A DNA stretch of 64,000 bases, taken from contig CM029384.1 in NCBI GenBank assembly GCA_017165825.1, positions 1-64,000 on the forward strand. The letters run 5' to 3'. The notes below the pieces were generated by a model. The model ran no database searches and was not told the DNA's origin. It saw only the letters and a program-made list of their open reading frames with translations. How positions within the stretch are numbered: position 1 is the stretch's first letter; the number at the start of each line of letters is the position of its first letter. Shown here one piece after another: positions 39,895-51,200 of the stretch. A program made the position numbers and the translations under genes. This DNA comes from Hepsetus odoe (lineage: Eukaryota > Chordata > Actinopteri > Characiformes > Hepsetidae).

Positions 39895-40165
39895 GTCCAG
39901 CACTGAGAGACGAGGCTCCAGGATCAGAAGGTTGTGGGTTTTAATCCCGGACCAGCAGGTTGCCCAGAGCTGCCCTTGAGCAAGGTTTGTCCCCATCACT
40001 GATCCCCGGGTGCCAGATATGGCTGCCCCCTGCTGTGTGGGTTAAATAGAGAGGTTGTTGTTCACTGTGTGTTGTGTTCTTGGTTCTGGTTAGAACTGAA
40101 CTGCATTTCATTTGCTTTGTACCTGTTTTCTGCTCAATGAGAATAAAGATGAAACTAATCTCGTC
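39895..40165 (+). mobile_element. SINE-2 copy
   Basis: It is the duplicate of 7925-8165, with a better preserved head (GAGGCTCCAGGATCAGAAGG, GGGTTTTAATCCC). Confidence 0.7.
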
Positions 40166-40391
40166 TAATATTCAAAAAGAGTTTACTTCACACAGGAGCT
40201 GATCCTGTGCCCGAGTATTGAGCCGGTCTCATATGATCTTGATATGAATTTGGTTCTTAGTTTGACATCAGAAGCTTAAAAAAGAGAAATCTGCTCCAAA
40301 GGGACAGCTTTGTAACGACTGCTTTGAAGGACAAACTTATTTTCCAATTGAAAATCTCATTAAAAAAAGTAACTGTGTTTATAAAAAATAT

Positions 40392-40640
40392 ATGACTGAT
40401 GGTTGGTGAGTCGGCCCCAGGATCATAAGATTGTAGGTTTAAATCCCAGACCAGTAGGTTGACCTGAGGTTGACCTTGAGCAAGGTACTGTCCCCCTCAC
40501 TGCTCCCCGGGCGCAGTGAGGGGGATAGCTGTCCCCTGCTGGAGTGTGTGTGTATGGGTGGAACGCAGAGGTTGAATTTCATTGAGTTCTGCTGCTTTTC
40601 ACAATGAAAAGAGGAGTCACTTTCACTTTTTTCCATTCTG
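40392..40640 (+). mobile_element. SINE-2 copy
   Basis: It is the duplicate of 8372-8580, including the GGTTTAAATCCC B box and the TTGAATTTCATTGAG tail. Confidence 0.7.
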
Positions 40641-41504
40641 ACATGGAAGGGGTCTAAGAGAGGAGAAATGGGCTCATAGTCGTTGTCAATAGCTGGAATT
40701 CCAGAGGAATTCAAATACTGGAAATAGATCTGTGTGTGTGTGTGTGTGTGTTGAGGGTCACTATCAGCTTGGAAAGTCTGAAAGCTGCTGTTGTGCGTCG
40801 CTCCAAAGGCGGTAAAAACATTTTACCAGCTTGTTTTTATTAAAGGTAAATAGTTTAACTAAACCTGTGTAACTGTTCACACTAAGATGTTTGATTCTAG
40901 CAAGCTTCCAACTTTGATTTTTTTTAAAGGTCTGATTAAAACACAGTAGTTAGAAGGTATTTGTTCAGAGCTAAGAAAAGAATGAGAAGATCTTTTGAAG
41001 TCCAGGTTTTTGGTTTGTGGGGATTTTGGTGTAGGTCTGTTTGGCTTTGAAAGAAAAGCTTGATGTTGTTTGGACAGTTCTGCAGTGAGGACTTTTCATA
41101 ATTCTGTGATTTCATTATATAACAGTGAGCTGTGGGGGATGAAGAAGACTGAAAGGGCTTCATAAACTGGATTTAAACTCAGATGAAACATAATCCTGTA
41201 AACATGTGTAACGACACTAATATTGTCTTTGCTTTACATTAAAAATGTGTCTTAAACAGTCTGTTTAAAACTATCCCCAGTGGCAGAAACACCCTTTTCT
41301 GTTTTGAACACTTTCACTTGAAGAGAAGTGAGTTTCAGAGCTGGTGGAAACACTGGGCTTGGCATTAGTTATTTTAATGAGTGAGAATTAAAAACATCAG
41401 CAGTTTCCTAAACCAGAGCAGAACCTCAGAAGAGTTTGTTGAAACCTATTTATTCACTCTTTTGCTGTAAATAACAGCTCATCAAATTTCTAAATCAAGT
41501 GACC

Positions 41505-42370
41505 AACTTGGTCACTTCTGTCACTGTTACCGTTAAGGGACACCACAGTGGATCACCTGTCTCCATTTCTTCCTGCCCTCTGCATCTTCCTCTTACACAC
41601 CTGTATGTCCTCTCTCACCACATCCATAAACCTCCTCTTTGTCCTTCCTCTTCTCTTCTTTCCTGGCAGCTCCATCCTCAACATCCTTCTCCTGATATAC
41701 TCCTCGTCTCTCCTCTCGATGGGTCCAAACCAACACAGTCTCACTTCTCTAACTTTGTCGCCAAAATATCAAACCTGAGCTGTCCCTCTAATATACTCAT
41801 TTTAATCCTGTCCAGCCTCATCTCTCCCATTGCAAGTCCCAGCATCTTTAACTCTGACAACTCCAGCTCCGCCTCCTTACTTTTCCTCACCGTCACCAGG
41901 TCGTATAACATAGCTGGTCTCACTACCGTACTGTAAAACTCCCTTCTGCTCTTACTGGAACCCGTCTGTCACAGATCACTCCTGTCACTCTTCTCCACCC
42001 ATTCCAACCTGCCTGCACTCTCTTTTTCACCTCTCCCTTTCACACTCGTTGTCACTCTGAACTGTCCACCCTGAGTATTTAAACTCCTCCACCTTCACCT
42101 CCTCTACTCCCTCCATCATAATCATTCTGCTTTCCCAGCAAACATTATAGTTCACAGGGGATGTAATTCCCCCTCTACTTTAAATGCAAGTCACTCCTAC
42201 TACAGATCTCACCACTGTCACACTGCCCTCATACATATCCTGAACTACTCTCACATACTTCTCTGTAACGTCTGACTTCCTCTTACAAAACCACAACTCC
42301 TCTCTAGGCACTCTTTCAACTGCTTTCTCCAAGTCCTCAAAGACACAACACAACTCTTTCTGATCACATA
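41505..42370 (-). mobile_element. RTE LINE fragment, reverse orientation
   Basis: The minus strand encodes the RTE C-terminus: L-C-W-F-G-P-I-E-R-R, R-M-L-R-M-E-L-P-G-K, R-F-M-D-V-V-R-E-D-I and, further upstream, R-P-A-M-L-Y and the E-L-K-M-L-G block. Frameshifts separate the pieces. It lies in the block missing from segmental copy 1. Confidence 0.8.
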
Positions 42371-43005
42371 TTCATACGACAAATTTTGGCTTTTTTCCCA
42401 CCCTGACAATCATGAGGAAATTTGTAAAAATATTGAAAAATTCACATCTTTAGCTACTACTGTACTCCACTGTTTATATACTTTTCATAAAAAAGCTATT
42501 TCATTATGTTTGAAAAACTGCAAACTGCAAAGTTCTGAAAAAACAAAAAAAACAGTTCTGCAAATTTTGAAAATGCTGATACAGCTGGAAACTGTGGGGA
42601 TCTGCTGATCTGCTGAGCAAAATTGTTTTGTGTGTCTATTTTAGCAGTTAAAGAGATTAAAACATTGCATATATACAATATTTCATTTAGCAAGCCAGAG
42701 CAGGAGGATAAAAAACCCTGTCCTTTTTGAAAACAAATTCTGTGTTCAAGTACAAATTATAAGAAATGGGTGGATCCCATCTTGACCTCAGTACTCAATT
42801 TCCCAAAACTGACACAGAGAAGAACTTAAGAGTAAATTAACTGAGATGGTGAGACCCATTTACAAGAACAATTGCAGCGACTACTGAGAATGTAAATTAT
42901 GCTAAATTAGTGCTCAACTAGCAGCTGAAATAACTTCCTAATGAAATGCTTTTTCTCAGCACAGGGTGAGTCTTGGTTAGATGTTCTTTTCTCATATTTT
43001 CATTC
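42371..43005. other. Spacer, no recognised feature
   Basis: A/T-rich sequence without a domain or familiar repeat. Confidence 0.4.
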
Positions 43006-43150
43006 TGTAGAAGTCATGTCATTATCCAGGCCGCTTGTCCGAGGTCACGGGGGGGTGGGGGGTGGGGGGTGCTGGAGTCCATCCCAGCTCACACAGGGCG
43101 ACAGATGGGGACATACCCTGGACAGGTCGCCAGGCCATCGCAGGGATCTG
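43006..43150 (-). mobile_element. SINE-1 fragment, reverse orientation
   Basis: The plus strand reads CCGCTTGTCCGAGGTCACGG, a G-rich run, GGAGTCCATCCCAGCTCACAC and CTGGACAGGTCGCCAGGCCATC. Confidence 0.7.
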
Positions 43151-43499
43151 TAGAAGTCGTTACCAGAAAAATACTACCCTATACACTTTTAGCTTGATTA
43201 ATCACATTACCTTTCCATACACACTCTCCAGAATGGGGCGGTTTAATAAATAAAGGGAAAAAAATGTAAGTGTAAAAATGTATGTGAAAATCTCCTGATG
43301 AGAGAACATCCATAACAACATACAAGAAAAATATGTGTTATGTTTAAAGCCTGAAAACCATAACCAAAGAAGAAATCAACAGTTAGTTGAAGTCATGTAG
43401 AAGTCATGGAGGACTCTAGCTTGAGGCAAAAAATGCACATAAGAGATATACAATCAAATATTTACATGAAGTCAGAAATGCCAGATAAGTGTGACAAAG

Positions 43500-43775
43500 T
43501 GGAACGAGAAATATATGAGAGCAGTGTGACAATGGTGAGGTCTGCAGTAGGAGTGATGTATGCAATTAAAATAGAATTAAATCAAGGATCAGTGCTGAGA
43601 GCTTGTTTACAGATGACAGTGATCTGTAGCGAGAGTCAGGAGCAGCTTGAGGAGAACCTGGAGAGGAGGGCATATGTTTTAGAGAGGAGAGAAATGAAAA
43701 AAAGCTGAACAAAGACAGAATACATGAATATAAATGAAAGAGTGGACAGCTGGTTAGGCTGCAGGGAGTAGCCAA
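43500..43775 (+). mobile_element. RTE LINE fragment
   Basis: It matches 32900-33160: N-Q-G-S-V-L-R, then T-V-I-C-S-E-S-Q-E-Q-L-E-E-N-L-E and the L-E-R-R-E-M-K block. The F-A-D-D codons are deleted. Confidence 0.75.
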
Positions 43776-44252
43776 GAAAAAATCCTGAATTGAACCTCAC
43801 TGAGATACTGAACAAAAGCATTTTTGGATGGACGAATGAACAAATATTTCTCTAAAGTGAAGTGAAAGACTGATCATTATCAGTGGGATAATAAAAATGT
43901 TAATAAAATGTATAAAAGTAAACAGTATTTATTTAAAGAACATTTCTAGGAGCTTTTTGTGTGCAAAGCAAACTGAAGCTCAGGATAAATTTATATAATT
44001 CTGTTAAAGCAATCAAACTTCATCTTCTTTTTTCCGGCATTGAGTCTCAGAATAGGGTCGAACAGTTAAGTAAATCTCCTGCTCACTTTTCTTGATGTTC
44101 TGATCTGGATTGGTCTGATCTGGAGGTCAAGTGGATCCATATTCTAATCAGCTCTACAGAACATGTATATGACAGTGGCCATGAACTACAGAGGGAAGGG
44201 GGAAGCAGATTCGAAAGCTTTTCATTTGTGACTGTTGTTTTTTGTTACTGTC

Positions 44253-44363
44253 CAGGGTGTGTCCGTGTCTTTCACCCTGTGTGAGCTGGGATGGACTCCA
44301 GCACCCCCCCGCCCACCCCGATTAGGACAAGCGGCCCGGATAATGACTGACTGACTGACGTTT
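44253..44363 (+). mobile_element. SINE-1 tail
   Basis: Duplicate of 13450-13560, with GTGTGAGCTGGGATGGACTCC and TGACTGACTGACG. Confidence 0.65.
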
Positions 44364-45155
44364 TTTGTTACATCTGTCTGGATATATCAAATAAAAACAC
44401 TGCAGAATTCCCTTCAAATGCATTTACTAAATTAAGGAGCTTTCTTAAAATATAAAAAGTACAAAAAAATTCTGTTTAAGAATGATAACAAAATATTTGT
44501 GTTTTTTACTTCCATTCTCTGACCTCCAGTTATACGAATGTTGGTTTCACTCAAGACTAGGCATCATGTTCATAAAAGCCTTTTTTTTAATTGATGTGAA
44601 TTTGATCAACATGATGAAGTTATTTTGAAGCCATTGTACAAAAAAAGTGGTAAAAAGCCCTTTTTAGTGAGTATTTTTGAAAAGGTGTGAATGATTATCA
44701 CAGCAGGAGGGTTTCATCACTATCTTTCACCCCATTGCTCGCTAGCAGCTCAATACAGAGGCCATATTTAACACTCATCTAGATAACTGTGATGGGGAGC
44801 TATTTTATTTGATAATAATTACTGAAAACTACATGGTCTGAAAAGAGAAGTTACAATAACCAAAACTGGATTTTCATGTGTTCAAAGCAGAAAATCTCAC
44901 TCAGTGCTCTACTACAGCATCTATTAATATGAATATTCAAACAACCCTATTGGCCAGAGTGCTCTTCACATTAGATTGGGTCAGGATCTATAGCTGTGGG
45001 ATTGGCAGTGCTGGCTTTTACAAAACAGAAAAAAAAGTGTAAAGAGGAACAGAAGCTTCGCCTCTGCAGCCGCAATAAACACACAGTCATCGACACTTCA
45101 TGGTGAGGTGGTTTGATGAGAGCAGGCAGCAGCAGGAGAAACTGAAGTGCTTCTA

Positions 45156-45228
45156 ATGAACCTGAAGAAGGATTTCAACAAGGATCAAAGGATCAGGATG
45201 CTCAGACCTCATCTCACATTAATGCTTG
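45156..45228 (+). CDS. Copy 2 exon 1 (start)
   Basis: ATGs at 45156 and 45198 share a frame, 14 codons apart, and both are kept in copies 1 and 3. The second starts a typical signal peptide; the first would add a charged 14-residue extension. The donor is GTGAAT at 45229. Confidence 0.7.
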
Positions 45229-48200
45229 GTGAATGAAATTAGATTTTTAATCCATTTTTATAGCAGGTTGTTAAATATATAAACTTTTTTATATATATTT
45301 TAAAAGAATTTGAGAGTTACAACCTTTTTAAAAACATTTTTCTTGAAAGAAACACACAGACCACAATGATAATTAATGCTTTGCAGTGTCCAAGCACATT
45401 TCTTAAGCTCGGACAATGTAAAGATATATGTTATATAAACTCTCACCATATGGTGTGTAAACTGGTGTGTAAAACACTATTCTTCACAGGAGAGCGATGA
45501 ACCTAAATAGTTTGTCGGGTTCATTATTTACTCACAGGAACTCCTTACTGTGCCAGAAGAAACTGAACATGATAATATTCCACACAGAAAAAATATATTA
45601 CAGAATCAGAAAAGAAACTGGAAATACTGGCTTTTCTTCAGAAGAGCTTTAAATTAACACACACACACACATACACACACACACACATTCACTAGATTTT
45701 GTGTTAATTCTGACATTAGTAATTTAAAGTAATCTTTAATCCAAGCCGTCCAAATGAACATAATGTTTATCTTCTCAGATCTTTCAGATGCACGTTTGAA
45801 CTTTTTGGACCATCTGCACATTACTGTGAAATTCAGCACAGCTGTAAACTGCACTGCAAAGCAGGACTAATAAAACTTGTTGTTATTTATTTCAGTGATC
45901 AGTGTTATTGGTGGTTCCCTGTTAGCCGGTAAGTGTCCTGTTCAATGAAAACAGTTGATCTGATGTGCAGAGAGTGAAGAACTGGTTGCTGAATGTTTCT
46001 TCTTGTGTATTAATACTGGACTGAAAGTTCCGTGGGTAGATTTTTTACTGCAGAAATGTGTTTTGTAGTGACGACAAAGTACAATGTTCTCAATCTGTAC
46101 CTTTATTCTCCTTTTCTAACAGATGGCGCCAACGTAAGACTCGTCAATGGAAACAGCATCTGCTCTGGTAGAGTGGAGGTCTATTATTCTGGTCAGTGGG
46201 GGACAGTGTGTGATGATAGCTGGGACATGAGTGATGCAGAGGTGGTCTGCAGAGAGTTGAGATGTGGTAAAGCTGTCAGTGCCCCTGGTAGTGCCCACTT
46301 TGGTCAGGGAAGTGGTCCAATACTTCTGGATAATGTTGGTTGTTCTGGAAGTGAAAGCACCCTCACAGCATGCCGTCATAACGGATTCAACAAGCATGAC
46401 TGTAGTCACAGTGAAGATGCTGGAGTGGAGTGCTCAGGTAAGATAGTTACGTCACGCTCTGGATCAGTTTAATATCTGATAAGTAAAGCGCTGAGCATTT
46501 GTACAATAAAAGGGTTTAGGTGGGTCGAGGTGCAGGACTGAATAATAATTTTGTTTACATTTGTGCTTAAAAACTATTCTGTTTGTTTGAAAGTTGCTAA
46601 CTGTGTTTGGTTTGTTTTAACACACTATATGGCCAAAGGTATGTGGACAGCCTTTCGTTCAGGTGTTTCAGTCATAATCTGGGATCATAAACCCAAAGAT
46701 TGGCTTCATGAATGTAAAGCATGTAAACACTAGGACAGTGGAAAGATGGGGACAGTACCATGCCAAAGGGTACCTCAGGGTGCCCTACTGGCCTTGGACT
46801 CAAACCCACAGCCTTTCAAACATCGGGCCTAGTCCCTAACCTCCAGGCCACAACTGCCCTTTTTCAAACTGGGAGTTTTACAATATTTGTCAAATGCCAC
46901 AACGAATGAATGGATCTGATCGTTATGATTATGACGATATTAATACTCACGATTCAGACATCAGATTAATGAAATCATGCATCATTCACACTTACAGTTC
47001 TAATTCACACACTTCTGTCTTCAACTAACGATATAATTATGGGCTAGTGATTTATTTTATTTATTTATTCAAGGACAAGCATGCAAAAATTCTCATGTGA
47101 TAATATTATTAACAATAATAATAATTTTCTTATTACTGACCAGTATTTTTTATATACATAATAGGTGTTCATATGCTTATGAAATTTTATATAACAAATC
47201 AGGCCTTAGGCTGGTGAATGGAAAGACTCGCTGTTGTGGAAGAGTGGAGATCCTGCACAGTGGTCGATGGGGAACAGTGTGTGATGATGGCTGGGACATT
47301 AATGATGCTGCAGTGGTGTGCAGACATCTGGGATGTGGCAGAGCCGTCAGAGCTCCTCATAGTGCTCACTTTGGTCAGGGAAGTGATCCAATATGGCTGG
47401 ATGATGTTGGATGTTCAGGAACTGAGAACTCCTTAAGTTCTTGCACTCACAGAGGATTTGGGAAGGAGGACTGTGGACATAATGAAGACGCTGGAGTTGT
47501 GTGTTCAGGTAGGTGGTAGTTTTTACAGCATTGTTTAAATACATGAACAACATCACTGATTATATTTCTGTAACAGGTGACCTGCAGAGCCCAACACTCA
47601 ACCTCCTCTCTCCTCACTCTACTGTTTCACCTGGAGAAACAGTTCAGCTCAGATGTGTCTCGCCCAACCCAACATGCATCCCTGTAAACTTCCGTTTGTA
47701 CAGAAATGGGGTTTTAGTGAAAACTCAAACAGCTGAATCTTCAACAACATTTACTTTGACTGTGGACTCCTCACATCAGGGTCAGTACAGCTGTGACTAT
47801 TCATACCCAGAAAGCTCCATCACATCATCCAGAGGAGGCTCCATTGATATTACTGTGGGTAAGAGCACAAACTTTATTATGAGCAACTTTAACAGCAGTT
47901 AAACTGCAAACACTTCTGCAAACACTTCTGCAAACACACTAGTTTAAAAAAAAGAAAAAAACAAGAGTAAAATGATGTTAACAGAAGTGCGGCAAAAGAC
48001 TATCACTCACAAACACAGTTTTGCAGGCTGCTCTGACAGTAATACTCTGTGAATTCTTTAGCAGAAAGATTGTGTAAATATAACTGGCTCTATAAATAGA
48101 ATGTGAGTGTAACTTCCTGTGAGCATGAACGCTGATGCTTTGAGAAACGCTGACAGGCAGTTCTACTACGTGTTATTTTCCTCAGAGGAGCCTTTCCTTT

Positions 48201-51200
48201 TGGGGAGGGTTGGTCCAGTGGTTGGCACTGGATCAGAAGATTGTGGGTTTGATTCCCTCACCAGTAGGTTGTCCTGAGGTACCCTTGGGCACGGTACTGC
48301 TACTGTGTATGGGTGAAATGCAGAGGTTGAATTGGTTGAAAAAGCTTCACTTTTTTTAAGTGTTTTTTTTTTTACTTCCCTTGCATTGAGAAACATCTAC
48401 ACTCAGACAGATGAGATCCTTACTTGGCAGGGGAGATACACCCTGTGAATTCCCCAAATATGGGAATCTAGTGGAGAAGTCTCTCCTTTGCTTTCATTGG
48501 TTAAAGTTACACTTGAACATTTGCATTTAGCAGACACTCTTATCCAGAGCGACTTCCATGTCCTAATTCAGGGACCCAGTGGTGGTAGTGCCAGAGGGGG
48601 GGATTTGAACCTGGGACCTCTTGAGCCTCATAGGTCCATAGGCAAGTATCCTACCACTAAACCACCACCACCCCATGAGGGTCAGTGCTGTTCTAGTGCT
48701 TAAGGATGTGAAGGTCAAGGGTTGAAATCTCAAGTAGGTACCTTGATTACCAAAACACACAGAGATTTTAGGGCTTTTCAAATATTGATTATGATTTTGT
48801 CATTCAATTAGCTATTAGCTGAGAAGGGCTGAAATGATGGAAACAATGGGAGTATTGTCACGCGCACTCGTTCCCAAATCTCATTAATTTTGAGGACATT
48901 TAATCTGATGCAATTCACTGAATTTTTTTGTATTTTTTATTAATTATTATTAAAATACTTTTAATTTAATAATTTTTTTATTGATTCATTTTAAATGTAA
49001 AGTTCCAAAAAAACAAAAATGACAAATGTTAGAAAGGCTAAAAAAATCATTAAGTGCATGATATCAATGAGTAATTGTATTATACAATTGTGATTATAAT
49101 ACTGAACAAAGTAATCAGGATTATGATTTTTTTGCCTTTACTCAGACACAGAATGAAAACAGAAAGGGAAAGGAGAGAAATGGAGAAGATTATATGATTG
49201 TATATAAATAAACTCATCTTGTGCTTTAGGAGGGTATTTTGTTAGTTTGGAGAAGTCAGGATGCAGCATTTTGTAGGTTTTTTGACTCTGTATAACCCAT
49301 AACACAAAATAGCAGAACTTATAATTGCTGGTTATTTCTGCTCTAAACAACAGAGAAAGGTCAAAGAGCACGTTCCACTGCCTTTTTTTTAAACTGCAGT
49401 TCATTGGGTTGTTTTCTCACATAGCTAACCAAACACTAACATTAGGCAAGAAACTGTGAACTACTCATCGTCTCAGAACTCAGAACAAGTCCTCACATAT
49501 ATACCTCAGTGCATTATTGGACACGTTGTTCATAGTCCAGCATTGAAGAACGTCATGAACAGCAAAAATACTTCTGACAGTAAAATGCAATGATAAAGCT
49601 GTAAAATCAAACAATATTTCATATCAAAGTAAGTGCCAAATGCATAATCTTAATCTGAAGTCTTAAACCCACGTGCATTTCAACTTTTCACAAATGACCT
49701 AAAGCTAAATACTAATAAAAGAAATGCAGTAATTAAGTACAAAGTAGCCTACAAGTGATGTGAGGACTGATATTCTAATATGAAGTGATGGTGTTCTAAT
49801 GGAGGAGAATCACTTATGCACCAGGAAGTCGCTGGTGTTGGATTCTCCGATTGAGAACCGAGGTTTGAAGAGTCAGTGATGAGATGAAGAGGTTTTTAAG
49901 CTGTAGCTAAGTTTATTGACAGAAGTGTAACAAAGTCTTCAAGACGCCGGTCAGTGTTTCTCTCTCAGTGTCAAATTCTCTCTACTTTGCACAGTTCAGA
50001 GTGTGCCTTTTTATTTATCCCCCCGGGAGCTCCCAGGACTCTGGAGGAGCCACCTAATCTAAGACTATGACCTTGTTTGGGTGTTTTTGACTAGCTAGGA
50101 AAGCATTACTCAGAAAGGAACAGAGAAAATGGAGGTACAGTTGGTAATATATAGATTAAAGGTGACAGGGATGTGAGGGAATGGTGGTAGCGAAGGGATT
50201 TATGGTAGCAGGGGTAAAAGGGCATTGGGCTGGTAGAGGAGTTCAGGGATGGAAGGGCATGGGCCTCAGAAGCAGCTGTTGAAGTCACTAGATAAAGGAA
50301 TGGTTAAACTACAGGAATAGAGCCATGGAGTCAACTATGTAGTGCATAAGGTTATTTATGTGACAGGGAGAAGAGAGAAGGACATAAAAATCGAGAATAC
50401 AGATATATGAGTAAATAATATGAATAAATGAATGAAATCATAATGAAATCTATTAAATCCAACACACCCCCCTGTAATTATTTTTAAACTCATTGAATCA
50501 ACATTAATCAAATTGATTTGAACCAAAAACCCTGATCATCATGCTAAATACTTCAAAATCAAACTGTGATTAATGACTCAACTATAATCATATACCATCA
50601 TCATAATTTATCATTATGGGTAATGATTTCAAATACTGTAAGGTGAAAAGTCGGAGTCTGGAGACAGAGAGATTACAGTGACATGTATAGTCTTACATGT
50701 TCTTGAAATAAAGTATAAAACAATCTTGATTATCAGGAAAATCAGAAAAATCTAACCCATAAGTTCAATAAAACCTTGAAGAATATGATAGGCCAGAAGC
50801 CCAAATGTGCTGGTGAACCATCCGAAGAGGTCCACTGAGGATGTAGAGGTAGTGTGCATAACTTTTACCTTTTTTCTAACATCTGAGGTTAGAACTGAGA
50901 CATTATAAGAGACATCCGGAATGACTGATCAACACTCATCCTCAATAACGGCACCAGTTCTACCTTTTTCAGCAAACAAGAGGTCAAGAGCCAAACTGTT
51001 CTGTAGAGTCATGTGTCTCATGTTGACTAATTCATGATTAATTTGATCTAAATCACATGCAGTATCATTGCTAACAACTTCAATTACTTTTACTACTTCT
51101 CTAATTTCATCTAAAGGTACCTTCATTCCATAATTAGGAAAGAGAGCTGAAAATAATCTTTTAGCATGTTGTGCTACAAGTTCATGAGAATGAAATAAAT

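Larger units (their letters stand above)
39895..49250. repeat. Segmental duplication, copy 2
   Basis: The segment is collinear with 7925-8786 plus 12242-17960 and a short part near 18170-18240. The LINE A of copy 1 is absent (empty site near 40846), and an RTE-containing block (41503-43675) is present only here. Small indels and substitutions are frequent, so the duplication is not recent. Confidence 0.85.
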
